Of a DNA stretch of 64,000 bases, positions 1-8,147 are shown piece by piece. Origin of the DNA: Mycobacterium bourgelatii. Lineage in GTDB: Bacteria > Actinomycetota > Actinomycetes > Mycobacteriales > Mycobacteriaceae. Position numbers and translations under genes: made by a program. Below the pieces are notes generated by a model that worked only from the letters and a program-made list of their open reading frames with translations, ran no database searches and was not told the DNA's origin. The stretch spans positions 2,108,001 to 2,172,000 of the forward strand of contig NZ_BLKZ01000001.1 of the NCBI RefSeq assembly GCF_010723575.1. Reading direction: 5' to 3'. How positions within the stretch are numbered: position 1 is the stretch's first letter; each line of letters begins with the position of its first letter.

Positions 1-155
1 CCCGTGGAATGGGAACCGGGTGTAGAGACAGATCCAGAGTCGATGTTATTCCCACACCTGTACGGGCCGCTGCCACTGCGCGCGGTTATCAAAGCCACGC
101 CCTACCTGCCTGGGGAGGACGGGACCTTCCCGCCTGCGGCAGTGCCACCGGCGAT

Positions 156-542
156 TTAGCTGTCAGCGTAAGCGTCGGCAAGGTAGGCGTCGGCTTCGAT
201 CTCCACCAACAACTCGGGTGAGATCAGCGCCGAGACCTCCACCATCGTGGCCACCGGACGAACCTCGCCGAAAACCTCTGCATGCACGTCGCCGACTTCG
301 CGCCAACGGTCGATATCGGTGATGTAGATGCGGGTGCGCACCACATCGGTGAGTGCGGCTCCCGCCTGAGTCAACGCGATCTCAATGCGACGCAACGCGT
401 CCCGTGCCTGTGCAGCGACGTTGTCACCACTGCCCGTCGTGCCCGCCACCGCCACGTGTGGCCCTACTCGCACGGCGCGCGAGTAACCGACGGCGGCTTC
501 GAATTCGGACCCGGACGAGACATTCTGGCGGGGCAGTGGCAT
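156..542 (-). CDS. RidA/YjgF-family protein
   Basis: This 128-residue protein is the length of a single RidA (Rid/YER057c/UK114) domain. Family members hydrolyse reactive enamine/imine intermediates of amino-acid metabolism. The pattern of a long central helix followed by TRIYITDIDRW and the late VRPVATMVEV strand is typical. The conserved Arg of RidA appears in the VRPVATMV segment near residue 95. I chose the ATG at 540-542. The frame stays open further upstream, but that extension has no family-like sequence. The position beside sigA matches Rv2704 of M. tuberculosis. The substrate is unknown. Confidence 0.85.
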   Translation of the reverse strand: MPLPRQNVSSGSEFEAAVGYSRAVRVGPHVAVAGTTGSGDNVAAQARDALRRIEIALTQAGAALTDVVRTRIYITDIDRWREVGDVHAEVFGEVRPVATMVEVSALISPELLVEIEADAYLADAYADS

Positions 543-617
543 GCGCGTCACAGTACGACGCGATGTCCATCCGGCGCAGAAGGCTTGGACTGCCGCAGCT
601 TGGGGTACGGCCAACGT

Positions 618-761
618 ATGAAACAGGATCCGAAGGACGCCACGCAGGTGACCGAGGAACAGCGCCGGATGCAGGAAGAGCTGGATCACCAGGGCGAAGA
701 CCCCGACGCGCCCGCGTTGCATCAGTCTCGGCACGACGTCGCCGACGAAACCCGGCGTTGA
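618..761 (+). CDS. small acidic hypothetical protein (47 aa)
   Basis: A short ATG frame encodes a highly charged peptide, MKQDPKDATQVTEEQRRMQ followed by more Glu/Asp/His/Arg-rich sequence. It lies between the divergent ridA-like gene and the downstream lipoprotein. It has no signal peptide, membrane segment or recognisable motif, and no strong ribosome-binding site. The composition looks like a soluble, disordered small protein and unlike the arginine-rich noise of neighbouring shadow frames, which is the main reason for listing it. I do not recognise it. Confidence 0.35.
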   Translation: MKQDPKDATQVTEEQRRMQEELDHQGEDPDAPALHQSRHDVADETRR

Positions 762-806
762 TCCCCCGGCTTTACCTGTTCGGACTTTGCTGGTAGCTAG
801 TGCTGT

Positions 807-1256
807 GTGCGCTTGTTTCCTGTCACGGTCGTGGTTGCCGTGGCAGTTGTGGCCGCGGGTTGTGGGGGAGTGCCTCACCACTCCGGTCCTTCACTCAACG
901 ACGAGGTACGCGTCGGCAAATTCATGTTCACCGTGACTGCGATCAGTCTCGGCGTGCCGAAAACCGGAACCCGCACGGCGCAAGGCACTTTCGTCATCGT
1001 CAACCTCAGGGTGCGGAACATGGTCGCCGTGCCGCAACCCGTTTACTGCCAGGACCAGACGCTCAAAGACCGCAACGGCAGGCGATACGACAACGCCGTG
1101 AACCTCGATAGCCACACCGACCGCACAGTCATCCAGCCCGGCAAAGCGGTTCAGATCAAGTGCGCCTTCGATGTCCGGAAGGATTCGCTACCGGACAGCG
1201 TTACGTTGCGCGACTCGCAGTACACCAGCGGCGTGACGGTCACTCTTCTGCGGTGA
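807..1256 (+). CDS. DUF4352-like lipoprotein
   Basis: The 149-residue product starts at GTG 807 with a short signal peptide ending in a lipobox (VVAAGC, Cys19), so it should be exported and lipidated. The mature part resembles the DUF4352/immunoglobulin-like fold: a VGKFMFTVTAI strand opening, then TFVIVNLRVRNM, and a final LRDSQYTSGVTVTLL strand. Two cysteines near residues 81 and 119 could form a disulfide outside the membrane. Such proteins are common mycobacterial cell-envelope lipoproteins of unknown function. It stands alone between ridA and a PE_PGRS gene. Confidence 0.75.
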   Translation: MRLFPVTVVVAVAVVAAGCGGVPHHSGPSLNDEVRVGKFMFTVTAISLGVPKTGTRTAQGTFVIVNLRVRNMVAVPQPVYCQDQTLKDRNGRRYDNAVNLDSHTDRTVIQPGKAVQIKCAFDVRKDSLPDSVTLRDSQYTSGVTVTLLR

Positions 1257-1422
1257 CGCGACTCCGTAAGCGGGCGAGCGGAGGACCGTCACCAATTTTG
1301 TGGATGTCATGTCGCGTTGCGCGGAGTTAATGTTTTTGCATCCGGCCTGCCGATTCCTTGCTGGGGGCATCAAGACCGACTTCGGCATCCCGCGGCGGTC
1401 ATGATGCTTTGAGAGGTGCGCT

Positions 1423-2415
1423 GTGTCCTTGTTGATCGTGGGGCCGGAAGCTTTGACGGTGGCGTCTGCCGATTTGACCGGTATCGAGTCGGCGCTAAGT
1501 GCGGCCAATGCGTCGGCGACCGCTCAAACGACCGCAGTTGTGGCTGCGGCTTCCGATGAGGTGTCGGCCGCCATCGCGGCCGTGTTCTCCAGCTACGGCC
1601 GGGAATACCAAGCGCTCAGCGCAGCAGCGTTGGCGTTTCATGATCAGTTCCTGCACGCCCTGAGCGGCGGCGCCGCTGCATACTCCACCGCCGAGGCCAG
1701 CAACAAGGGACTCTTGAACGTCTTCGCGGACAACGTGCTTGGGGTGATCAACACCCCGACGCAGGTGTTGTTGGGACGTCCGCTGATCGGCAACGGCGCC
1801 GACGGTGCGGCCGGCACCGGCCAAAACGGCGGTGCCGGGGGGATCTTGTTCGGAAACGGCGGCCGAGGGGGATCGGGTGCTCCAGGCATGGCCGGGGGCA
1901 GGGGTGGCGACGCGGGTTTGTGGGGAAACGGCGGAGCCGGCGGACGTGGCGGGGACACCGTGCTCGGCGGCCCCGCCGGCGATGGTGGCGTCGGCGGGGC
2001 CGGCGGGACGGGCGGCTGGCTGTTCGGCCACGGTGGGGCCGGTGGATCCGGTGGGGCGTCCCTCGGAGTCGCGGGCACTGGTGGCGCCGGCGGCGCAGGT
2101 GGTCGAGGTAGCTGGCTGTACGGCGACGGGGGCCACGGTGGCTCCGGCGGCGCTTCAGTGACCGGCAGCGGCGGGCCGGGCGGCGCCGGCGGTTCCGCGG
2201 TTTTGTTCGGCGGTGGGGGAGACGGCGGTGGCGGAGGACCGGGTACGAATTTGGGCGCCGTACCCGGCGCCGCGGGCGGAGACGGCGGTAACGCCGGTCT
2301 GCTGGTCGGCGACGGCGGGAACGGCGGCCCTGGCAGCATCGGTGCGCCGCCTGGCAGCGGTGGCCTCGGCGGCATGCATGGGCTGCTGCTCGGCTATGGA
2401 GGAGCTGACGGCTAG
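1423..2415 (+). CDS. PE_PGRS family protein
   Basis: The 330-residue protein starts at GTG 1423 with a PE domain of about 95 residues (MSLLIVGPEALTVASADLTG at the start, ending around AYSTAEASN). A linker follows, then from about residue 125 a glycine-rich PGRS region built of GGxGG-type repeats (GNGGAGG, GGTGGAGG). PE domains direct export by type VII (ESX) secretion and PGRS proteins are usually on the cell surface. The C-terminus is short and there is no separate catalytic domain. The region is very GC- and repeat-rich, so assembly errors are possible. PE_PGRS genes are restricted to slow-growing mycobacteria, which helps place the organism. Confidence 0.93.
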   Translation: MSLLIVGPEALTVASADLTGIESALSAANASATAQTTAVVAAASDEVSAAIAAVFSSYGREYQALSAAALAFHDQFLHALSGGAAAYSTAEASNKGLLNVFADNVLGVINTPTQVLLGRPLIGNGADGAAGTGQNGGAGGILFGNGGRGGSGAPGMAGGRGGDAGLWGNGGAGGRGGDTVLGGPAGDGGVGGAGGTGGWLFGHGGAGGSGGASLGVAGTGGAGGAGGRGSWLYGDGGHGGSGGASVTGSGGPGGAGGSAVLFGGGGDGGGGGPGTNLGAVPGAAGGDGGNAGLLVGDGGNGGPGSIGAPPGSGGLGGMHGLLLGYGGADG

Positions 2416-2453
2416 TCAGCCGCGGTGATCAGCAAGGCAAGCGGTAACGCCGT

Positions 2454-3950
2454 TTAGTCCAGGTAGTCGCGCAGGACCTGCGACCGGCTGGGGTGGCGCA
2501 GCTTCGACATCGTCTTGGACTCGATCTGACGGATGCGCTCCCGCGTCACCCCGTAGACCTGGCCGATCTCGTCGAGGGTGCGGGGCTGACCGTCGGTGAG
2601 ACCGAAACGCAGCCGCACCACGCCGGCCTCGCGCTCCGAGAGGGTGTCCAGCACGGACTGCAGCTGGTCTTGGAGCAGGGTGAACGACACCGCGTCGACG
2701 GCGACCACGGCCTCGCTGTCTTCGATGAAGTCGCCCAGCTGGCTGTCGCCCTCGTCGCCGATGGTCTGGTCCAGCGAAATGGGCTCCCGGGCGTACTGCT
2801 GGATTTCCAGCACCTTCTCCGGCGTGATGTCCATTTCCTTGGCGAGCTCTTCGGGGGTGGGCTCGCGGCCCAGATCCTGCAGCAGCTCGCGCTGGATGCG
2901 GCCCAGCTTGTTGATGACCTCGACCATGTGCACCGGAATACGGATGGTGCGGGCCTGGTCAGCCATGGCGCGGGTAATGGCCTGGCGGATCCACCACGTC
3001 GCGTAGGTGGAGAACTTGTAGCCCTTGGTGTAGTCGAACTTCTCCACCGCGCGGATCAGACCCAAATTGCCTTCCTGGATCAAGTCGAGGAAGGCCATGC
3101 CGCGGCCGGTGTAGCGCTTGGCCAGCGACACCACCAGACGGAGGTTGGCCTCCAGCAGGTGGTTCTTGGCGCGATCACCGTCGCGGCAGATCCACATCAT
3201 GTCGCGGCGCTGGGCGGCGGGCAGCTTCTCGCCCCGCTCGGCCATCTCGCTCATCAGCTGCGTTGCGTACAGACCCGCCTCGATCCGCTTCGCCAGCTCG
3301 ACTTCTTCCTCGGCGTTGAGCAGCGCAACCTTGCCGATCTGCTTCAGGTAGGCGCGCACCGAGTCGGCGGATGCGGTGAGTTCGGCATCCTTACGCGCCT
3401 GACGCAGCGCTTCGGACTCGTCTTCATCCCAGACGAAATCCCCAGAGGCCTTGTCTTTTTCGGAGGGCTCGGAGATCTCCTCGTCCTCTTCGGCAGCGGG
3501 GCTCGCGGGAACGACGGCAACGGCTTCGTCCTCGGCGTCGTCGGCGTCCGCCGCTACCTCGTCGTCCTCAAGTTCGTCCAGAACCAGGTCGGTTGCCTCG
3601 ATCTCCAGATCCTCGACGGCTTCGACCGCGAGGTCGGGATCCGCCTCGAGGTCCTCGGCAACCTCCAGTTCGGCGTCAGAATCGATGACGACGTCGTGGG
3701 CGGAAGCGTCCTTGGGGGCCGCTTTGGCGGTACGGGTTGCTTTGGCGGGGGCTTTTGCCGCGCGGGTCCGCTTGGGGGCGCCGTCGGCCGCCTCATCTTC
3801 AGGCTTGGCGGTCCGGCCGGCCGCTTTGCTGGCCCGCTTCGCGGGGGCCGCGCCATTACCCGCCTTGGCGGCCGTTCGCTTGGCCGCGGCTTTAGTGGCG
3901 GTCCGCTTCACCGGCTCTTCGGTCGCCGGGCCTGCCTTGATCGCTGCCAC
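2454..3950 (-). CDS. sigA: primary RNA polymerase sigma factor SigA
   Basis: This 498-residue protein is the housekeeping sigma factor. The first ~190 residues are a low-complexity Lys/Ala then Asp/Glu-rich N-terminal extension typical of actinobacterial SigA. Region 1.2 (DSVRAYLKQIGKVALLNAEE), regions 2.1-2.4 (YATWWIRQAITRAMADQART), region 3 and region 4.2 with its helix-turn-helix (GVTRERIRQIESK) follow in order. The start is GTG 3948-3950, preceded on the coding strand by an AAAGGG ribosome-binding site. It is slightly shorter than the M. tuberculosis protein, with the difference confined to the variable acidic region. It lies next to ppgK as in other mycobacteria. Confidence 0.98.
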   Translation of the reverse strand: MAAIKAGPATEEPVKRTATKAAAKRTAAKAGNGAAPAKRASKAAGRTAKPEDEAADGAPKRTRAAKAPAKATRTAKAAPKDASAHDVVIDSDAELEVAEDLEADPDLAVEAVEDLEIEATDLVLDELEDDEVAADADDAEDEAVAVVPASPAAEEDEEISEPSEKDKASGDFVWDEDESEALRQARKDAELTASADSVRAYLKQIGKVALLNAEEEVELAKRIEAGLYATQLMSEMAERGEKLPAAQRRDMMWICRDGDRAKNHLLEANLRLVVSLAKRYTGRGMAFLDLIQEGNLGLIRAVEKFDYTKGYKFSTYATWWIRQAITRAMADQARTIRIPVHMVEVINKLGRIQRELLQDLGREPTPEELAKEMDITPEKVLEIQQYAREPISLDQTIGDEGDSQLGDFIEDSEAVVAVDAVSFTLLQDQLQSVLDTLSEREAGVVRLRFGLTDGQPRTLDEIGQVYGVTRERIRQIESKTMSKLRHPSRSQVLRDYLD

Positions 3951-4128
3951 TTACACCCTTTCGGTCGTGCTCACTTCCGGTGGGTTTGGGCGTGCTGAAC
4001 CGAAAGTGTCTGCTTATGTCGAATGTCGGCGTTTGATACCAGCGTGAATACTCGCGCGCTATCGGTTGGGCGGTCGCCGACGACCATTGTAACTTCCGTG
4101 CGCTGTGGTACTGGCCGAGCGCGCAAAA

Positions 4129-4917
4129 TCAGTGCGTCACGTCGGTGACCGACGCCATCGCCGCGCCCACGATTCCGGCGGCATTCTGCAGGGTTGCCGG
4201 CACCACGGGCGTGCGGTTTTCCAGCAGCGGCACCCACTTGTCGGCCTTGCGGCTGATGCCGCCACCAGCGATGAAAAGGTCGGGCCAGATCGCGTTTTCG
4301 ATGGCGATCAGGACTGTGGTGACCTCCTTCGTCCACCTCTTGTAGCTCCAGTCGTTGCGCTCTTTGACCGACGATGCGGCCCGGTGCTCGGCCTCCATTC
4401 CGCCGACCTCGATGTGTCCGAACTCGGTGTTCGGTATCAACACGCCGTTGTGGATCACCGCAGAGCCGATCCCGGTTCCGAACGTGAGCAGCACGACCAA
4501 ACCCTCATGCCCCTTGCCCGCGCCGTAACGTTCTTCGGCCAGTCCGGCCGCATCCGCGTCGTTGAGGATTGTGACGTTTTGTCCGGGGAGTTCGGCGCTG
4601 ATGACGTCGTGCGCATTGGTCCCGATCCAGGACTTGTCCACGTTGGCCGCCGTCCGCACCACCCCGTGGGTGACGACACCGGGATAGGTCACCCCGAGCG
4701 GGCCGGTCCAGCCGAACCCGTCGACGACCTCGGCGATGGTCTTGGCAACCGCCGACGGCGTGGCGGGCTGCGGTGTCGGCAGCTTGATCCGTTCGCCGAT
4801 CAGAGCGCCGGTGTCCAGGTCGACGATGGCCCCTTTGATGCCGCTGCCGCCGACGTCGATGCCGAATCCGCGACGTTGGGATGTGGTGGTCTCTGACGCG
4901 GGTTCCGTGCTGGTCAT
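4129..4917 (-). CDS. ppgK: polyphosphate glucokinase PpgK
   Basis: This 262-residue ROK-family sugar kinase phosphorylates glucose at C6 using polyphosphate, and in mycobacteria also ATP. The N-terminal phosphate-binding loop GIDVGGSGIKGAIVDLDTG (about residues 18-36) and the second glycine-rich loop LTFGTGIGSAVIHNG (about residues 144-158) are both present. The NTEFGHIEVGG sugar-binding segment follows. Length and context (between sigA and suhB) match PpgK of M. tuberculosis. It is transcribed toward sigA from the opposite side of suhB. Confidence 0.96.
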   Translation of the reverse strand: MTSTEPASETTTSQRRGFGIDVGGSGIKGAIVDLDTGALIGERIKLPTPQPATPSAVAKTIAEVVDGFGWTGPLGVTYPGVVTHGVVRTAANVDKSWIGTNAHDVISAELPGQNVTILNDADAAGLAEERYGAGKGHEGLVVLLTFGTGIGSAVIHNGVLIPNTEFGHIEVGGMEAEHRAASSVKERNDWSYKRWTKEVTTVLIAIENAIWPDLFIAGGGISRKADKWVPLLENRTPVVPATLQNAAGIVGAAMASVTDVTH

Positions 4918-5079
4918 CGAATCTCCTCGGCGAGAAGTGGGCTGTCCGGACTCACCCTATCCAGCGACGCAAGCCCTTCGGCTCTGTCGATTGAGCGCAT
5001 GTTCAGCGACGAACCCGTTGGGGGTGCGTCAGGCGGGCGAGCCCAGCGCGAAGCGCGGTCGATGTGATGCGATAGACGA

Positions 5080-5964
5080 GTGACGCGACCCGACGACGAG
5101 CCGGCGCGACTGCGCGCGGTGGCCGAAACGTTGGCCGCGGAGGCGGCGGCGTTCGTCCGACAGCGGCGGGCCGAGGTGTTCGGTGCCGTCCCGGGCACGG
5201 GCCAGGGCCCCGCAACCCCACCCGACGACGAAGTGGTCCAGTCCAAGACCACCCCTACCGATCCGGTGACCGTGGTCGATACCGACACAGAGCGCCTGTT
5301 GCGCGATCGGCTGGCCCAATTGCGGCCCGGCGACCCGATTCTCGGCGAGGAGGGCGGCGGTCCGGATACGGCCGCCCGGGCTGGCGAGATCACCTGGGTG
5401 GTGGACCCCATCGACGGCACGGTGAACTTCGTCTACGGGATCCCGGCGTACGCGGTGTCGGTCGCGGCGCAGGTGGACGGTGTATCGGTGGCGGGTGCGG
5501 TTGCCGACGTCGTCGGCAAGCGGCTGTACTCGGCGGCCACCGGCCTCGGTGCACACGTCACCGATGACCGGGGGACCCGCCCGCTGCGCTGCACAAGCGT
5601 CGACAAATTGTCGATGACGCTGCTGGGCACGGGCTTTGGCTACTCAGCGCGGCGCCGGACCGCCCAGGCGGCCCTGGTGGCCCGCATGCTGCCGCTGGTA
5701 CGGGACGTGCGCCGGATCGGTTCGGCGGCCTTGGACCTGTGCATGGTGGCCGCGGGCCGGCTGGATGCGTTCTACGAGCACGGCCTGCAGCCGTGGGACC
5801 GCGCGGCGGGATGCCTCATCGCCGCCGAAGCGGGGGCACGAGTGGTGTCGCCCGCGCCGGACGTGCGGGGCGCGGGGATCACCGTGGCTGCCGCGCCCGG
5901 GATCGCCGAAGAGCTGCTGGCGGTGCTGGCGCGGTTCGGCGGCCTGGACCCTATCGAGGAGTGA
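5080..5964 (+). CDS. suhB: inositol-1-monophosphatase SuhB
   Basis: This 294-residue Mg-dependent phosphatase dephosphorylates inositol 1-phosphate, feeding myo-inositol into phosphatidylinositol, PIMs and mycothiol. The metal-binding Glu in LGEEGGG, motif A (DPIDGTVNF) and motif B (WDRAAGCLIAAEAGA) are all visible. The GTG start at 5080 gives an N-terminus (MTRPDDEPARLRAVAE) like that of the M. tuberculosis enzyme. It is divergent from ppgK and ends 3 bp before the convergent cei gene. Confidence 0.96.
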   Translation: MTRPDDEPARLRAVAETLAAEAAAFVRQRRAEVFGAVPGTGQGPATPPDDEVVQSKTTPTDPVTVVDTDTERLLRDRLAQLRPGDPILGEEGGGPDTAARAGEITWVVDPIDGTVNFVYGIPAYAVSVAAQVDGVSVAGAVADVVGKRLYSAATGLGAHVTDDRGTRPLRCTSVDKLSMTLLGTGFGYSARRRTAQAALVARMLPLVRDVRRIGSAALDLCMVAAGRLDAFYEHGLQPWDRAAGCLIAAEAGARVVSPAPDVRGAGITVAAAPGIAEELLAVLARFGGLDPIEE

Positions 5965-5967
5965 CCG

Positions 5968-6621
5968 TCAGCAACTGCTGGCGTGGATCTTGGCCAGCAG
6001 TGCGGGATCCGAGGGCTCGGTGGCGCCGGGACGCAGCGCCGCCAGGGCGGAGTCGATGTTGTCGCTGTGGGCCAGCGCGGTGAATTCGGTGCCGAGGACC
6101 AGATCGACGGAGTCATCCGCTCGGCCGTCATGAAACAGCTCAGTACAAGGCGCCACCAGCCAGACGGCGGCCGCGGCCGCTTGTCCGGCGGTGCCGAACC
6201 GAATCTGGCCTTGGCAGGTGAGCCGGGTGCCCGCATAGACAGGGTCGTTGGCGGCGGTCGGTTGGGCGAAGCCCAGATCCTGGAGCGCACCGGCGACATC
6301 GGCGGCCTGCCCGCCGCGTCCGCTGGCGTTGAGGACGCGGATCCTGGTGTCGGTGAGCTTTGCCGGAGCGACGTCGGTCATCTCGGTGCGGGTGACTAGC
6401 TCGCCGAGGCTGGGGGGCGCGGTAGCTTCGGCCGGAAGTGGCGGTGGGTTGCACGTCGCGGCCTCGCGAACATCGGACTTCCGTGTCAGCGCGGCTGTCC
6501 AGACCGCCGCCGTCGCCGCAAACAAGAGGATCAGGACCACGATCGCCGGACGCGGGTTGCGCCGCCGAAAGGGTCGGCCATGCTTGTCGAAGGCGGTGCC
6601 TTCTGTGATTTGTGCGACCAC
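5968..6621 (-). CDS. cei: envelope integrity protein Cei (LytR_C domain)
   Basis: This 217-residue protein has a basic cytoplasmic N-terminus, one transmembrane segment (AIVVLILLFAATAAVWTAAL, about residues 26-45) and an extracytoplasmic part. A LytR/CpsA/Psr C-terminal-type domain contains TRIRVLNASGRGGQAADVAG. Four cysteines in the exported part could form two disulfides. By position between suhB and the DUF4193 gene it corresponds to Rv2700, named cei for its role in envelope integrity. Its exact biochemical function is not known from sequence. Confidence 0.9.
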   Translation of the reverse strand: MVAQITEGTAFDKHGRPFRRRNPRPAIVVLILLFAATAAVWTAALTRKSDVREAATCNPPPLPAEATAPPSLGELVTRTEMTDVAPAKLTDTRIRVLNASGRGGQAADVAGALQDLGFAQPTAANDPVYAGTRLTCQGQIRFGTAGQAAAAAVWLVAPCTELFHDGRADDSVDLVLGTEFTALAHSDNIDSALAALRPGATEPSDPALLAKIHASSC

Positions 6622-6685
6622 ACAAGCACTCTAATCGCACCCTGAACCGCGTCGTTCCGCGCCGTTTGCCGCCGACAGTCGTAAT

Positions 6686-6703
6686 GTGTGACGCAAATCA
6701 CAC
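6686..6703. promoter_or_regulatory. CRP/cAMP-receptor-type operator
   Basis: The intergenic space between the divergent cei and DUF4193 genes holds GTGTGA-CGCAAA-TCACAC, a perfect 6+6 inverted repeat. Its core matches the TGTGA-N6-TCACA consensus shared by E. coli CRP and mycobacterial Crp (Rv3676 family). It lies about 110 bp upstream of the DUF4193 start and 65 bp upstream of cei. Control of either gene by Crp is inferred. Confidence 0.7.
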
Positions 6704-6810
6704 TCTAATAGCGCAAGATGCGGGCACGAATCATTTGGTGGATGCGTTCGGCACTGGTACAAAGCGTTGCTTGGACTAAAGGCTTTAGGGGATGAGACGG
6801 GGAGATGAAG

Positions 6811-7113
6811 ATGCCTACCGACTACGACGCTCCGCGGCGTACCGAAACCGACGACGTCTCGGAAGACTCGCTGGAGGAGCTCAAGGCGCGACGTAACGAG
6901 GCCGCGTCGGCGGTCGTCGACGTGGACGAATCCGAGTCTGCGGAGTCTTTCGAGCTTCCTGGTGCCGACCTGTCCGGTGAGGAGCTGTCGGTGCGCGTCA
7001 TTCCTAAGCAGGCCGACGAGTTCACCTGCTCGAGCTGCTTCCTGGTGCAGCACCGCAGTCGGCTGGCCAGCGAGAAGAATGGCGTGATGATCTGTACCGA
7101 CTGCGCAGCCTGA
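6811..7113 (+). CDS. DUF4193 family protein
   Basis: This 100-residue acidic soluble protein has a C-terminal pair of CxxC motifs (CSSCF and CTDC, about residues 73-98), suggesting a small zinc-ribbon. The sequence is nearly identical to Rv2699c of M. tuberculosis as I remember it. Two in-frame ATGs occur at 6805 and 6811. The GGGGAG ribosome-binding sequence abuts the first, so the second, MPTDYDAPR, is preferred. The gene follows a perfect CRP-type palindrome. The family is universal in actinobacteria but its function is unknown. Confidence 0.93.
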   Translation: MPTDYDAPRRTETDDVSEDSLEELKARRNEAASAVVDVDESESAESFELPGADLSGEELSVRVIPKQADEFTCSSCFLVQHRSRLASEKNGVMICTDCAA

Positions 7114-7117
7114 TCGG

Positions 7118-7591
7118 TCAGCTGCGTAATGCCGACAGCACCCGCTCTGGGTGGCGGCAACTCACCAACCAGTACGGCGTGGGATCGTCCGGGTCGTCGA
7201 GTACTACCAAAACCATGGGGCCCACCCATGCGCGGTGCACGACGAATGCGGCCGGATCTAATTGGCGGCCTAGTGCCGCCGACTTGGCGCTGCGCGGGAT
7301 TTCGGCGGAGCGGGTGATGACCGTGACCGGCAGATGCGCCTCACCGGCCCAAAGTTCGACTTCGTCACCCGCGGTGACACGGATTTCGATGCGGCCGAGC
7401 CACAGCAGGACGCCCGCCGCGACCGGTAGCAGGATCGCGTACGGCAGCCAGTCGGGTAGCGCGCGCACACCCAGGTTGACTTCGAAGGCAATGAGCCCCG
7501 CCAGCGCGAAAGCCGGGGGCCACCACCACCAGGGCACCCACAGCCGTTCGCGATATCGCACGTTGTGCGGAGCGACGCGGGTATCGGACAT
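7118..7591 (-). CDS. DUF3093 membrane protein
   Basis: This 157-residue protein begins at ATG 7589-7591 (MSDTRVAPHNVRYRERLWVP) and has two hydrophobic helices in its first ~68 residues (WWWWPPAFALAGLIAF and WLPYAILLPVAAGVLLWL). A soluble C-terminal domain ends with TPYWLVSCRHPERVLSALRS, the signature of DUF3093. It is divergent from dut with 25 bp between starts, so the two promoters must overlap or be leaderless. The frame is open further upstream into dut, but that part is antisense to a conserved gene. Equivalent to Rv2698; function unknown. Confidence 0.88.
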   Translation of the reverse strand: MSDTRVAPHNVRYRERLWVPWWWWPPAFALAGLIAFEVNLGVRALPDWLPYAILLPVAAGVLLWLGRIEIRVTAGDEVELWAGEAHLPVTVITRSAEIPRSAKSAALGRQLDPAAFVVHRAWVGPMVLVVLDDPDDPTPYWLVSCRHPERVLSALRS

Positions 7592-7616
7592 CCGGTCAAG
7601 GGTAATCTGTGCCCCC

Positions 7617-8081
7617 GTGTCGACCACTCTCACCGTTGTCCGTCTCGACCCCGGGCTCCCGATGCCCAGCCGCGCCCACGAGGGCGACGCCGGGGTCGAC
7701 CTGTTCAGCGCCGAAGACGTCGAGCTGGCACCGGGACACCGTGCCCTGGTGGGCACCGGCGTCGCGGTGGCCATCCCCTTCGGCATGGTGGGCTTGGTGC
7801 ATCCACGCTCCGGATTGGCTTCGCGTGTAGGGCTTTCGATCGTCAACAGCCCGGGCACCATCGACGCGGGTTATCGTGGCGAGATCAAGGTCGCGCTGAT
7901 AAACCTGGACCCGGTGACCCCGATCGTGGTGCATCGCGGCGACCGCATCGCCCAGTTGCTGGTGCAGCGGGTCGAGCTGGTCGAGTTGGTTGAGGCCTCG
8001 TCCTTCGACGAGGCTGGGCTGGCCCAGACCTCCCGTGGCGACGGCGGCCACGGGTCCTCCGGCGGACATGCGAGTTTGTGA
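7617..8081 (+). CDS. dut: deoxyuridine 5'-triphosphate nucleotidohydrolase (dUTPase)
   Basis: This 154-residue trimeric dUTPase hydrolyses dUTP to dUMP and pyrophosphate. The GTG 7617 start gives MSTTLTVVRLDPGLP, as in M. tuberculosis. The five motifs are readable: HEGDAGVDL, HPRSGLASRVG, VNSPGTIDAGYRGEI (catalytic Asp), RGDRIAQLLVQ and the flexible glycine-rich arm SRGDGGHGSSGGHASL. Its stop overlaps a MIRU-like element leading into the DUF3710 gene, which suggests translational coupling. Confidence 0.97.
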   Translation: MSTTLTVVRLDPGLPMPSRAHEGDAGVDLFSAEDVELAPGHRALVGTGVAVAIPFGMVGLVHPRSGLASRVGLSIVNSPGTIDAGYRGEIKVALINLDPVTPIVVHRGDRIAQLLVQRVELVELVEASSFDEAGLAQTSRGDGGHGSSGGHASL

Positions 8082-8147
8082 TGACGACGCGGTCGGGGTA
8101 CCGCCCGCTGGCGGAGGACGAAGCGATGAAGAGGAGCGGCGTTGATG
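8081..8147 (+). repeat. MIRU-like intergenic element between dut and the DUF3710 gene
   Basis: The element begins with TGATGA, where the dut stop overlaps an ATG. It contains ACGAAGCGATGAAGAGGAG, which includes a ribosome-binding site, and runs into the ATG at 8145. This is the layout of mycobacterial interspersed repetitive units: overlapping stop/start at each end and an internal GAAGCGATGA(A/G)GAGGAG core. It shares that core with the three-copy array at 25791-25946 (read on the minus strand). Confidence 0.65.

Noticed and set aside
1644..2375. Proline-rich frame opposite the PE_PGRS gene
   Set aside because: Reverse complement of Gly-rich codons gives Pro/Ala runs; there is no start signal or family match.
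2493..3998. Long open frame antisense to sigA (about 500 codons)
   Set aside because: It is the mirror of a highly conserved gene with strong GC-skewed codon use; its translation has no domain and such shadows are common opposite GC-rich genes.
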